Shown here in pieces: positions 11,810-23,500 of a stretch of 64,000 nt of DNA. The notes beneath the pieces are model-generated. The model was not told the origin of the DNA. It ran no database searches and saw only the letters and a list, made by a program, of their open reading frames with translations. The DNA comes from Pleurodeles waltl (lineage: Eukaryota > Chordata > Amphibia > Caudata > Salamandridae). Position numbers and translations under genes: made by a program. Position 1 is the stretch's first letter, and every line of letters begins with the position of its first letter. Location of the stretch: contig NC_090445.1 in NCBI RefSeq assembly GCF_031143425.1, forward strand, positions 1,194,834,691 to 1,194,898,690, given 5' to 3'.

Positions 11810-13180
11810 CTGACAGGGAAAGAAATACGTTTTACAAACTGAGTTGATCCAGTTAAAGTTCCTGTAAAGCCGAACGCAATTTTTCCTCCGATTCACCAGT
11901 ATCACATGCCACAGGATATCCTGATGAAAGTTGCTCACATAATAGCAGAATTTGGAAGACAAGGGTTCTTGAAAGAGGTGTTGAGCAGCCCATGTAATTC
12001 ACCGATAATGGGATTGAAAAAGCCCTGTGGAACAATTCGAATTGTCCAGAATTTGAAAAAAATAAGTGACATTGTGATCAAATGTTGCCCCGTGGTGCCA
12101 AATTCAGCTGTGATTCTGTTTCAGATTCCATGAGACGCCAAATGGTTTACCGTCATAGACTTGTCATAAGCCTTATTTTCTGTGACTCTTCACGAGGATA
12201 GACAATTTCTCTTTTGTTTTAATTTTTTGGACCGAGTTTACTGTTGGTGTTGAATTCCTCAAAGGTTTTCAGAGTCACCTTCCATTTTCAATCAGATCTT
12301 GAAAAAGAATTTGGGGTCATAGGAATTTTCTTTCCAATCGACATTGGTACAGTACATTGATGACTTGTTGATTGTATCCAAAACGAGGGATGAGTGCAAG
12401 TATGACACGATTGCCTTGCTGAACCATTAAGGAAAGAATGGTCATGAAGTGTCTCCACTTAAATTACAATACTGTCAGAAAGAAGTGAAATACCTGGGTC
12501 ACTAGATTGAGAAAGGAATAAGGAAAATATCTAGAGAAAGGGTCAAAGCCGTATTGCAGATGAGTCTCCTGACCACCCAGAGAGATGTCAGGCTGTTTTT
12601 AGGGATGGTAGGCTATTGTCGCCAATGGATTAACAATTTTTCAGTCATTTCCAAGCCCTTGTAGAAGCTAACCCACAAAGAAGTCACTGATCCCCTAGTG
12701 TTAGACCAGGCTTGCATGAGAGTGTTTGCTGATTTGAGAGAGTCTGTGCAAAGCTCCAGCTTTGGGTATGCCTGACCACACTTAGTCCTTCACGTTGTTT
12801 TGTCATGAGCGTGATACGTGCTATTTGTCTGTCTTGACTCAAGTCCATGGGGGTGTAAGCCGCCCAGTAGCATATTTTTCAGCTACTATGGACCCAGTGA
12901 CAGCAGCTTTACCAGGCTGTTTGTGTGCAGTTGCAGCGGTTGGACAGAGCCTCACACAGTGTGACAGTATTGTGATAGGACATCCTTTAACAATAATGGT
13001 TCCTCACTCAGTTTAACTTTTACTTACCCGAACCAAGACCCAGTACCGGACAGGTGCAAGATTGAAGCATTATGAGATGAGTATTCTAGGGTCACCAAAT
13101 GTGTCATTGAAAAGATGTACAGTGCTTAACCTGGCAACCTTGCTTCCAAATGAAAATTTTGAAGATTAAAAGTTGGAAGA
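11810..13180 (+). pseudogene. pol: ERV1 reverse transcriptase, broken
   Basis: The N-terminal fingers region is readable at 11906-12133. A FTVIDLS block follows at about 12145-12170, and the catalytic YIDD is at 12353-12364, followed by LLIVSKT. Stops separate these blocks. The downstream connection region is readable at 12795-13016. Order and motifs match retroviral RT, which copies the genomic RNA. No frame is open through the domain. Confidence 0.75.
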
Positions 13181-13249
13181 CATTGAGCATGATTGTCTTG
13201 AAGTAACTGATCTGTTCACAAAACCGAGACCTGATATTAGAGACATCTG

Positions 13250-13710
13250 ATTGGAAGAAAATGATCAAATTATCTTTGTTGATGGTTCCTGTCTAAGAAA
13301 CAATACAGGAGTACTGAGAGCAGGATATGCTGTGTTCACAATTACTGGTATCCTGGAAGCGTCTTGGCTTTGAAGAGTATACTCTGCACAAGTAGTGGAA
13401 CTGGTAGCCCTTACTAGAGCGTGCCGTGTTTCTGCTCAGCTGAAAGTTACCATCTATACCGATAGCCAGTATGGATTTGGAATAGTCCTTGACTTTGGCC
13501 AGAAGTGGTCACAAAGAGGTTTCATGACCTCTTCTGGTTCACCAGTGAGAACTGGTGAGAGAATTCAAGATCTGTTGCAAGCTATCCAAATGCCTGAAAA
13601 GATTGTCGTGGTGAAATGCAGTGCATATCTGAAATCGCAAGATTTTGTGTCAAAGGGAAATGGATATGCGGATCAGGTTGCAAGGTTTTGCGCATTGAAC
13701 TGCATATAGT
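13250..13710 (+). pseudogene. pol: ERV1 RNase H domain
   Basis: Four acidic positions of retroviral RNase H can be seen: FVDGS (about 13279), ELVALTRA (about 13399), YTDSQY (about 13458) and NGYADQVA (about 13665). A stop interrupts it near 13371. The domain degrades the RNA strand of the RNA-DNA hybrid during reverse transcription. Confidence 0.72.
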
Positions 13711-13727
13711 TCAAGGATAAGTGGGAA

Positions 13728-14515
13728 TTGTTACCTGAAGAAGATAAAACATGTCCAAGTTTTGCAATGCATGTGATAGATACATTGGAAGAATTGAGAA
13801 CACTGCAGAATAATGTTGACAGGGAGGAAAAACTAACATGGAGCAAAATGAAATGTGTACGACGACAGGATGAATTGTGGGTTTCAGAAGAGGGTCCATT
13901 GGTTTTGCCGAACAGTCTGTTGTCTCAAATGGCTAGGTATTATCAGGGTCAAGCACATGTTGGGAGGGATGCCATGATTCACACTTTTAAACAGAATTGG
14001 TTCAACCCAAGGTTTAGACAAGTTGCTGGAGCAGTTTGCCAACATTGCGTCATTTGTCAGCAAATGAACGTTGGAAAAGGGACCGTGGTAAATTTGAGCC
14101 CTATTAGAGGAGCAGAAGGTGCATTCAGCAGAATGCAAATGGATTTTATTGAGATGCTTATGTGTGGAGGTTTGAGATATGTGTTGGTGATTGTTTGTAT
14201 CTTTAGTCATTGGATTGAAGTGTACCCTACACTGAGAAATGACACCCTCACAGTAGCGAAACTACTGCTTAGGGAACTGATACCACGTTTTCGGTACCCG
14301 ATCTCTTTAGAACCAGACAGGGGAAGTCACTTAAACAATGAAGTAATTAAATTACTGTGTGCACCATTGAACATTGAACAGAAGTTGCATTGTAGTTACC
14401 ACCCTTAAGCATCAGGACTAGTGGAACAGGTGAATGGTACCTTGAAATCAAGAATGGCGAAAATGTGTGCGTCCACGAACCTGAAATTGCCTGACACACT
14501 GTTGTACGTTCTGAT
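13728..14515 (+). pseudogene. pol: ERV1 integrase, N-terminal and core part
   Basis: The zinc-binding region keeps the second His (QAHVG) and CQHCVIC, but the first His appears as Gln (YYQGQAH). Core acidic residues are visible as QMDFIEM (about 14137), EPDRGS (about 14310) and GLVEQVN (about 14415). A TAA stop at about 14406 replaces what is normally Gln just before the catalytic Glu. The domain is then interrupted at 14515 by the giant-LTR element and resumes at 23634. Confidence 0.75.
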
Positions 14516-17500
14516 TGTGAGAAAGTAGCCTCTTTCTAGCCTTGTTACCCCCACTTTTGGCCTGTTTGTGAGTGTATGTCAGGGTGTTTTCACTGTCTCA
14601 CTGGGATCCTGCTAACCAGGGCCCAGTGCTCATAGTGAAAACCCTATGTTTTCAGTATGTTTGTTATGTGTCACTGAGACCCTGCTAGTCAGGACCCCAG
14701 TGCTCATAAGTTTGTGGCCTATAGGTATGTGTTCCCTGTGTGGTGCCTAACTGTCTCACTGAGGCTCTGCTATCCAGAACCTCAGTGGTTATGCTCTCTC
14801 ATTTCTTTCAAATTGTCACTAACAGGCTAGTGACCAATTTTACCAATTTACATTGGCTTACTGGAACACCCTTATAATTCCCTAGTATATGGTACTGAGG
14901 TACCCAGGGTATTGGGGTTCCAGGAGATCCCTATGGGCTGCAGCATTTCTTTTGCCACCCATAGGGAGCTCTGACAATTCTTACACAGGCCTGCCACTGC
15001 AGCCTGAGTGAAATAACGTCCACGTTATTTCACAGCCATCTTTCACTGCACTTAAGTAACTTATAAGTCACCTATATGTCTAACCTTTACCTGGTAAAGG
15101 TTAGGTGCAAAGTTACTTAGTATGAGGGCACCCTGGCACTAGCCAAGGTGCCCCCACATTGTTCAGGGCCAATTCCCCGGACTTTGTGAGTGCGGGGACA
15201 CCATTACACGCGTGCACTACATATAGGTCACTACCTATATGTAGCTTCACAATGGTAACTCCGAATATGGCCATGTAACATGTCTATGATCATGGAATTG
15301 CCCCCTCTATGCCATCCTGGCATAGTAGGCACAATCCCATGATCCCAGTGGTCTGTAGCACAGACCCTGGTACTGCCAAACTGCCCTTCCTGGTGTTTCA
15401 CTGCAGCTGCTGCTGCTGCCAACCCCTCAGACAGGCATCTGCCCTCCTGGGGTCCAGCCAGGCCTGGCCCAGGATGGCAGAACAAAGGACTTCCTCTGAG
15501 AGAGGGTGTTACACCCTCTCCCTTTGGAAAATGGTGTGAAGGCAGGGGAGGAGTAGCCTCCCCCAGCCTCTGGAAATGCTTTCTTGGGCACAGATGTGCC
15601 CAATTCTGCATAAGCCAGTCTACACCGGTTCAGGGGACCCCTTAGCCCTGCTCTGGCGCGAAACTGGACAAAGGAAAGGGGAGTGACCACTCCCCTGACC
15701 TGCACTTCCCCTGGGAGGTGTCCAGAGCGCCTCCAGTGTGCTCCAGACCTCTGCCATCTTGGAAACAGAGGTGCTGCTGGCACACTGGACTGCTCTGAGT
15801 GGCCAGTGCCACCAGGTGACGTCAGAGACTCCTTCTGATAGGCTCCTTCAGGTGTTAGTAGCCTATCCTCTCTCCTAGGTAGCCAAACCCTCTTTTCTGG
15901 CTATTTAGAGTCTCTGTCTCTGGGGAAACTTTAGATAACGAATGCAAGAGCTCATCCGAGTTCCTCTGCATCTCTCTCTTCACCTTCTGCCAAGGAATCG
16001 ACTGCTGACCGCGCTGGAAGCCTGCAAACTTGCAACATAGTAGCAAAGACGACTACTGCAACTCTGTAACGCTGATCCTGCCGCCTTCTCGACTGTTTTC
16101 CTGGTGGTGCATGCTGTGGGGGTAGTCTGCCTCCTCTCTGCACTAGAAGCTCAGAAGAAATCTCCCGTGGGTCGACGGAATCTTCCCCCTGCAACCGCAG
16201 GCACCAAAAAGCTGCATTACCGGTCCCTTGGGTCTCCTCTCAGCACGACGAGCGAGGTCCCTCGAATCCAGCAACTCTGTCCAAGTGACTCCCACAGTCC
16301 AGTGACTCTTCAGTCCAAGTTTGGTGGAGGTAAGTCCTTGCCTTACCTCGCTAGACTGCATTGCTGGGAACCACGACTTTTGCAGCTACCCCGGCCCCTG
16401 TGCACTTCCGGCGGAAATCCTTTGTGCACAGCCAAGCCTGGGTCCACGGCACTCTAACCTGCATTGCACGACTTTCTAAGTTGGTCTCCGGCGACGTGGG
16501 ACTCCTTTGTGCGACTTCGGGTGAGCACTGTTTCACGCATCCTCGTAGTGCCTGTTTCTGGCACTTCTCCGGGTGCTACCTGCTGCTAAGAGGGCTCCTT
16601 GTCTTGCTCGACGTCCCCTCTACCTCCTGGTCCAATTTGCGACCTCCTGGTCCCTCCTGGGCCACAGCAGCATCCAAAAAACGCTAACCACACGATTTGC
16701 AGCTAGCAAGGCTTGTTGGCGTTCTTTCGGCAGGAAAACACTTCTGCACGACTCTCCACGGCAAGAGGGATCCGTCCACCAAAGGGGAAGTCTCTAGCCC
16801 TTTTCGTTCCTGCAGAAACCTCAGCTTCTTCTGTCCAGTAGAAGCTTCTTTGCACCCACAGCTGGCATTTCCTGGGCATCTGCCCATCTTCGACTTGCTT
16901 GTGACTTTTGGACTTGATCCCCTTGTTCCACAGGTACCCAAGATTGGAAATCCATTGTTGGTTTGTGTCTTTCCTGCATTATTCCTCTATCACGACTTCT
17001 ATGTCCTTGGGGGAACTTTAGTGCACTTTGCACTCACTTTTCAGGGTCTTGGGGAGGGTTATTTTTCTAACTCTCACTATTTTCTAATAGTCCCAGCGAC
17101 CCTCTACAAGGTCACATAGGTTTGGGGTCCATTCGTGGTTCGCATTCCACTTTTGGAGTATATGGTTTGTGTTGCCCCTATCCCTATGTTTCCCCATTGC
17201 ATCCTATTGTAACTATACATTGTTTGCACTGTTTTCTAAGACTATACTGCATATTTTTGGTATTGTGTATATATATCTTGTGTATATTTCCTATCCTCTC
17301 ACTGAGGGTACACTCTAAGATACTTTGGCATATTGTCATAAAAATAAAGTACCTTTATTTTTAGTATAACTGTGTATTGTGTTTTCTTATGATATTGTGC
17401 AAGTGACACTTGTGGTACTGTAGTAGCTTCACACGTCTCCTAGTTCAGCCTAAGCTGCTCTGCTAAGCTACCATTATCTATCAGCCTAAGCTGCTAGACA

Positions 17501-17589
17501 CCCTATACACTAATAAGGGATAACTGGGCCTGGTGCAAGGTGCAAGTACCCCTTGGTACTCACACTACAAGCCAGTCCAGCCTCTTACA
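14516..17589 (+). repeat. 5' LTR of the Gag-protease element
   Basis: Starts TGTGAGAAAG and ends CTCTTACA. The first about 270 bp contain three diverged copies of a segment built on CACTG-GAC-CTGCTA-CCAGTG-TCATA (about 14600-14790). A polyadenylation signal AATAAAG lies at about 17343, leaving a U5 of roughly 220 bp. At 3,074 bp it is much longer than typical gypsy LTRs of several hundred bp. ORFs of 60-140 codons occur in both LTR copies but show no domain. Confidence 0.9.
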
Positions 17590-17590
17590 T

Positions 17591-17610
17591 TGGTTGTGCA
17601 GCGGTGGGAT
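17591..17610 (+). promoter_or_regulatory. Primer binding site, tRNA-Leu-like
   Basis: TGGTTGTGCAGCGGTGGGAT starts two bases after the LTR. From memory, the complement of some vertebrate tRNA-Leu 3' ends is TGGTGGCAGCGGTGGGAT; the 13 bases GCAGCGGTGGGAT match exactly and a small insertion separates them from TGGT. Confidence 0.55.
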
Positions 17611-17729
17611 AAGTGCTTTGAGACAACTTACCACTCTTGTCATTGTACTTTTCATAAGAGAAAAATATACAAAACAAGTTCAGTGTGTGTACACATAGCT
17701 AAAAAGTTTTGCATTTCCTCTTTTCACTC

Positions 17730-17835
17730 TTTTCTAAGTGCTGAAAAGTACTTCTAAACTTTCTAAAAAGTTCTAAAAAGTTTTAAAAGTTTTTTCTGTC
17801 TTTCTAAAAGTTCTGAAAACTTTTTTCTCTTAGTC
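17730..17835 (+). repeat. AAGTTCTAAAAAGTT-type leader repeats and a polypyrimidine-AG
   Basis: Between the primer site and the Gag start, TTCTAAAAAGTT-like units recur about six times and end in TTTTTTCTCTTAG. The latter resembles a splice acceptor just upstream of the ORF. Whether it is used is unknown. Confidence 0.4.
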
Positions 17836-17859
17836 TATCACTTTAACTCTCTCTAGAAA

Positions 17860-20517
17860 ATGTCTGGCACAGGCCAAAATGTTGACCTGTCTAAGATTGC
17901 ATATGATCACCTTAGCTGGAAAGGAGCAAGGAGTCTCTGCATAGAGAGAGGTTTGAGTGTAGGGAAGAATCCTTCCTTGGAACTGTTACTTAACATGCTT
18001 AGAGAACAAGATAAGGCTAAAAGTGCCCCATCTGTTGAAAAAGTAGCTAATGGTTCCCAATCTGATCCAGGGACTCCCCCAGGAAAAGGTTCAGGAAAGA
18101 CACTTCTTAGCCTGCCCATTACAAGACAGTCTAGCATAGTTGGTACTGAGGTGGAGTCACATCATACAGATGATGTGCTCTCACATTACACTGTCAGCCA
18201 AGCTGTTAGGGTGCCCTCTGTAAGGGACAGGTCTCCTTCTGTTCATTCCCATCATACCTCTGTATCTAGGAATGTCCCTCCCACCAACCCTGATGACAGA
18301 TTGTTAGAAAGGGAACTCAATAAGTTGAGGGTGGAACAAACCAGACTGAAGCTTAAAAAGCAACAGCTGGATTTGGATAGACAGTCTTTAGAATTAGAGA
18401 AGGAAAGACAGAAGTTGGGTTTAGAAACCCATGGTGGCAGCAGCAGTATTCCCCATAGTCTTCCTGCAAAAGAGCATGATTCCAGGAATCTGCATAAGAT
18501 AGTTCCCCCTTATAAGGAGGGGGATGACGTTAACAAGTGGTTTGCTGCACTTGAGAGGGCCTGTGTTGTACAGGATGTCCCTCAAAGGCAGTGGGCTGCT
18601 ATCCTATGGCTATCATTTAGTGGAAAAGGTAGGGATAGGCTCCTTGCTGTGAAAGAAAGTGATGCCAATAATTTTACAGTTCTTAAGAATGCACTCCTGG
18701 ATGGTTATGGCTTAACCACTGAACAATACAGGATAAAGTTCAGAGAAACCAAAAAGGAGTCTTCACAAGACTGGGTTGATTTCATTGACCATTCAGTGAA
18801 GGCCTTGGAGGGGTGGTTACATGGCAGTAAAGTTACTGATTATGACAGCCTGTATGACTTGATCCTGAGAGAGCATATTCTTAATAATTGTGTGTCTGAT
18901 TTGTTGCACCAGTACTTGGTGGACTCTGATCTGACCTCTCCCCAAGAATTGGGAAAGAAGGCAGACAAATGGGTCAGAACAAGGGTGAACAGAAAAGTTC
19001 ATACAGGGGGTGACAAAGATGGCAACAAGAAGAAAGATGGTGAAAAATCTCAAGATAAGCATGGGGATAAGGGTAAAACCAAAGATCCCACTTCAAATCT
19101 TAAACACTCTTCAGGGGGTGGGGATAAAACACATTCTTCCTCTTCTTCTCAACCTACACAATTTAAAAAGCCTTGGTGCTTTGTGTGTAAAAATAGAGGC
19201 CATAGGCCAGGGGATAAGTCCTGTCCAGGTAAACCCCCTGAGCCTACCACCACTAATACATCAAGCTCTAGTGCCCCTAGCAGTAGTGGTACTAGTGGTG
19301 GGACTGCTGGCAACAGTCAAGTTAAGGGTGTAGTTGGGTTCACTTATGGGTCCATAGTAGAAACTGGGGTAGTCAGTCCCAAGACAGTTTCTGTCACACC
19401 TAGTGGCATTGGCCTTGCCACACTGGCTGCTTGTCCCCTTACAATGGATAAGTACAGGCAGACAGTTTCAATAAATGGTGTTGAGGCCTTGGCCTACAGG
19501 GACACAGGTGCCAGTATCACTTTGGTGACTGAAAACCTAGTGCACCCTGATCAACACATCATTGGACAACAGTATAAGATTATTGATGTCCATAACTCCA
19601 CTAAGTTTCTTCCCTTAGCTATAATTCAGTTTAGTTGGGGTGGAGTTACTGGCCCTAAGCAGGTGGTGGTATCACCTAGCTTACCTGTAGACTGTCTCTT
19701 AGGTAATGACCTAGAGGCCTCAGGTTGGGCTGATGTAGAGTTTTATGCCCATGCAGCCATGCTGGGCAACCCAGAGGAATTGTTCCCTCTCATTTCTACT
19801 GAAATGAAAAAGCAAAGGAGAGAAGGCCTGAAAACTCAGGATCCCTCTCCAACAACAGGTAAAAGGGGTATCACAGTATCCCCTAACCACCCTACCATTC
19901 AGGATACCATTCCTGTGGTGGGAGAAACCTCTCCTGGGGTGGCACCTGTTCCAAGGGAATCATCAGCTGGCAAAGCTGGACTCCCTGAGTTAGAAGTACC
20001 TCTCTGTGGGATAACTAACATTGGTGAGAAAAAGAGCACCATTTTAGTTAACATGGAGCATCCCTCCAACCCTCCCAGAGAAACTTTAGTGCAGAAAACC
20101 TGCACTGCCTCACAACACTTAGGACAGCATCCCTGCCCTAGTGTGGAGCTCATAGGACAGCATCCCTGCCCTGCTCCAACTCAAGAGAAACAGCATCCCT
20201 GTTCTCTCTTCCAGCCATATGGACAAAGTTTTTGCCCAGCTATGGCTTTACTGAGACAGCATCCCTGTCTGGCATTTCCATCACTACAAATAGGTTCAGT
20301 GGACAATTCCCACTGCTCTAAACTAAAACTTACTGATAGAAACTCTGAAAATACATCTTCACATTGTTGCTTAGCTAAAAAACTTCAAACAGGGTGGTTT
20401 ACATCCCCACAGGGAAGTAACCATATAGTGGATGATAAAGGGAGTAACCAGTCTATTGCAGAGCTACTCTCTACTTATCACCACTTAGACAATAAAGTCT
20501 CAACTGGCCAAGGTTAG
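17860..20517 (+). CDS. Intact Gag-protease polyprotein of a Gmr1-like element (885 aa)
   Basis: One open frame starting at ATG in the context GAAAATGTC. A coiled-coil segment rich in Leu, Glu, Lys and Gln spans about residues 145-191. A capsid-like region spans about 205-370; its second half (about 290-370, FRETKK, WLHGSKVTDYDSL, LREHILNN, DLTSP) resembles the SCAN domain, which is known to derive from Gmr1-like gypsy capsids. A Lys-rich basic linker follows, then a zinc knuckle of the form C-X2-C-X4-H-X6-C at about 439-454, a Ser/Thr-rich spacer, and a retropepsin with DTGAS (catalytic Asp548) and LLGND (about 611). The C-terminal 270 residues have no known domain and carry a repeated QHPC motif. 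Protease would cut Gag; nothing encodes reverse transcription or integration. Intactness and near-identical LTRs imply recent activity in trans. Confidence 0.88.
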   Translation: MSGTGQNVDLSKIAYDHLSWKGARSLCIERGLSVGKNPSLELLLNMLREQDKAKSAPSVEKVANGSQSDPGTPPGKGSGKTLLSLPITRQSSIVGTEVESHHTDDVLSHYTVSQAVRVPSVRDRSPSVHSHHTSVSRNVPPTNPDDRLLERELNKLRVEQTRLKLKKQQLDLDRQSLELEKERQKLGLETHGGSSSIPHSLPAKEHDSRNLHKIVPPYKEGDDVNKWFAALERACVVQDVPQRQWAAILWLSFSGKGRDRLLAVKESDANNFTVLKNALLDGYGLTTEQYRIKFRETKKESSQDWVDFIDHSVKALEGWLHGSKVTDYDSLYDLILREHILNNCVSDLLHQYLVDSDLTSPQELGKKADKWVRTRVNRKVHTGGDKDGNKKKDGEKSQDKHGDKGKTKDPTSNLKHSSGGGDKTHSSSSSQPTQFKKPWCFVCKNRGHRPGDKSCPGKPPEPTTTNTSSSSAPSSSGTSGGTAGNSQVKGVVGFTYGSIVETGVVSPKTVSVTPSGIGLATLAACPLTMDKYRQTVSINGVEALAYRDTGASITLVTENLVHPDQHIIGQQYKIIDVHNSTKFLPLAIIQFSWGGVTGPKQVVVSPSLPVDCLLGNDLEASGWADVEFYAHAAMLGNPEELFPLISTEMKKQRREGLKTQDPSPTTGKRGITVSPNHPTIQDTIPVVGETSPGVAPVPRESSAGKAGLPELEVPLCGITNIGEKKSTILVNMEHPSNPPRETLVQKTCTASQHLGQHPCPSVELIGQHPCPAPTQEKQHPCSLFQPYGQSFCPAMALLRQHPCLAFPSLQIGSVDNSHCSKLKLTDRNSENTSSHCCLAKKLQTGWFTSPQGSNHIVDDKGSNQSIAELLSTYHHLDNKVSTGQG

Positions 20518-20535
20518 CCTTATTGTCCTTCGTTT

Positions 20536-20547
20536 GGGGGGGGGGGG
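20536..20547 (+). promoter_or_regulatory. Polypurine tract (12 G) of the Gag-protease element
   Basis: A run of twelve G directly before TTG and the 3' LTR start at 20551. It is in the right position to prime plus-strand synthesis, although it is a pure G run rather than the usual mixed A/G tract. Confidence 0.6.
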
Positions 20548-20550
20548 TTG

Positions 20551-23500
20551 TGTGAGAAAGTAGCCTCTTTCTAGCCTTGTTACCCCCACTTTTGGCCTGT
20601 TTGTGAGTGTATGTCAGGGTGTTTTCACTGTCTCACTGGGATCCTGCTAGCCAGGGCCCAGTGCTCATAGTGAAAACCCTATGTTTTCAGTATGTTTGTT
20701 ATGTGTCACTGGGACCCTGCTAGTCAGGACCCCAGTGCTCATAAGTTTGTGGCCTATAGGTATGTGTTCCCTGTGTGGTGCCTAACTGTCTCACTGAGGC
20801 TCTGCTATCCAGAACCTCAGTGGTTATGCTCTCTCATTTCTTTCAAATTGTCACTAACAGGCTAGTGACCAATTTTACCAATTTACATTGGCTTACTGGA
20901 ACACCCTTATAATTCCCTAGTATATGGTACTGAGGTACCCAGGGTATTGGGGTTCCAGGAGATCCCTATGGGCTGCAGCATTTCTTTTGCCACCCATAGG
21001 GAGCTCTGACAATTCTTACACAGGCCTGCCACTGCAGCCTGAGTGAAATAACGTCCACGTTATTTCACAGACATTTTTCACTGCACTTAAGTAACTTATA
21101 AGTCACCTATATGTCTAACCTTTACCTGGTAAAGGTTAGGTGCAAAGTTACTTAGTGTGAGGGCACCCTGGCACTAGCCAAGGTGCCCCCACATTGTTCA
21201 GGGCCAATTCCCCGGACTTTGTGAGTGCGGGGACACCATTACACGCGTGCACTACATATAGGTCACTACCTATATGTAGCTTCACAATGGTAACTCCGAA
21301 TATGGCCATGTAACATGTCTATGATCATGGAATTGCCCCCTCTATGCCATCCTGGCATAGTAGGCACAATCCCATGATCCCAGTGGTCTGTAGCACAGAC
21401 CCTGGTACTGCCAAACTGCCCTTCCTGGTGTTTCACTGCAGCTGCTGCTGCTGCCAACCCCTCAGACAGGCATCTGCCCTCCTGGGGTCCAGCCAGGCCT
21501 GGCCCAGGATGGCAGAACAAAGGACTTCCTCTGAGAGAGGGTGTTACACCCTCTCCCTTTGGAAAATGGTGTGAAGGCAGGGGAGGAGTAGCCTCCCCCA
21601 GCCTCTGGAAATGCTTTCTTGGGCACAGATGTGCCCAATTCTGCATAAGCCAGTCTACACCGGTTCAGGGGACCCCTTAGCCCTAGTCTGGCGCGAAACT
21701 GGACAAAGGAAAGGGGAGTGACCACTCCCCTGACCTGCACCTCCCCTGGGAGGTGTCCAGAGCTCCTCCAGTGTGCTCCAGACCTCTGCCATCTTGGAAA
21801 CAGAGGTGCTGCTGGCACACTGGACTGCTCTGAGTGGCCAGTGCCACCAGGTGGCGTCAGAGACTCCTTCTGATAGGCTCCTTCAGGTGTTAGTAGCCTA
21901 TCCTCTCTCCTAGGTAGCCAAACCCTCTTTTCTGGCTATTTAGAGTCTCTGTCTCTGGGGAAACTTTAGATAACGAATGCAAGAGCTCATCCGAGTTCCT
22001 CTGCATCTCTCTCTTCACCTTCTGCCAAGGAATCGACTGCTGACCACGCTGGAAGCCTGCAAACCTGCAACATAGTAGCAAAGACGACTACTGCAACTCT
22101 GTAACGCTGATCCTGCCGCCTTCTCGACTGTTTTCCTGGTGGTGCATGCTGTGGGGGTAGTCTGCCTCCTCTCTGCACTAGAAGCTCCGAAGAAATCTCC
22201 CGTGGGTCAACGGAATCTTCCCCCTGCAACCGCAGGCACCAAAAAGCTGCATTACCGGTCCCTTGGGTCTCCTCTCAGCACGACGAGCGAGGTCCCTCGA
22301 ATCCAGCAACTCTGTCCAAGTGACTCCCACAGTCCAGTGACTCTTCAGTCCAAGTTTGGTGGAGGTAAGTCCTTGCCTCACCTCGCTAGACTGCATTGCT
22401 GGGAACCGCGACTTTTGCAGCTACCCTGGCCCCTGTGCACTTCCGGCGGAAATCCTTTGTGCACAGCCAAGCCTGGATCCACGGCACTCTAACCTGCATT
22501 GCACGACTTTCTAAGTTGGTCTCCGGCGACGTGGGACTCCTTTGTGCGACTTCGGGTGAGCACCGTTTCACGCATACTCGTAGTGCCTGTTTCTGGCACT
22601 TCTCCGGGTGCTACCTGCTGCTAAGAGGGCTCCTTGTCTTGCTCGACGTCCCCTCTACCTCCTGGTCCAATTTGCGACCTGGTGGTCCCTCCTGGGCCAC
22701 AGCAGCATCCAAAAAACGCTAACCGCACAATTTGCAGCTAGCAAGGCTTGTTGGCGTTCTTTCGGCGGGAAAACACTTCTGCACGACTCTCCACGGCAAG
22801 AGGGATCCGTCCACCAAAGGGGAAGTCTCTAGCCCTTTTCGTTCCTGCAGAAACCTCAGCTTCTTCTGTCCAGTAGAAGCTTCTTTGCACCCACAGCTGG
22901 CATTTCCTGGGCATCTGCCCACCTCCGACTTGCTTGTGACTTTTGGACTTGGTCCCCTTGTTCCACAGGTACCCAAGATTGGAAATCCATCGTTGTTGCA
23001 TTGTTGGTTTGTGTCTTTCCTGCATTATTCCTCTATCACGACTTCTATGTCCTTGGGAGAACTTTAGTGCACTTTGCACTCACTTTTCAGGGACTTGGGG
23101 AGGGTTATTTTTCTAACTCTCACTATTTTCTAATAGTCCCAGCGACCCTCTGCAAGGTCACATAGGTTTGGGGTCCATTCGTGGTTCGCATTCCACTTTT
23201 GGAGTATATGGTTTGTGTTGCCCCTATCCCTATGTTTCCCCATTGCATCCTATTGTAACTATACATTGTTTGCACTGTTTTCTAAGACTATACTGCATAT
23301 TTTTGGTATTGTGTATATATATCTTGTGTATATTTCCTATCCTCTCACTGAGGGTACACTCTAAGATACTTTGGCATATTGTCATAAAAATAAAGTACCT
23401 TTATTTTTAGTATAACTGTGTATTGTGTTTTCTTATGATATTGTGCAAGTGACACTTGTGGTACTGTAGTAGCTTCACACGTCTCCTAGTTCAGCCTAAG

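Noticed and set aside
15231..17119. ORFs of 60-140 codons in the giant LTR, repeated in the second LTR
   Set aside because: Both copies are the same LTR, so agreement is not evidence of selection; frames overlap on both strands and show no domain.
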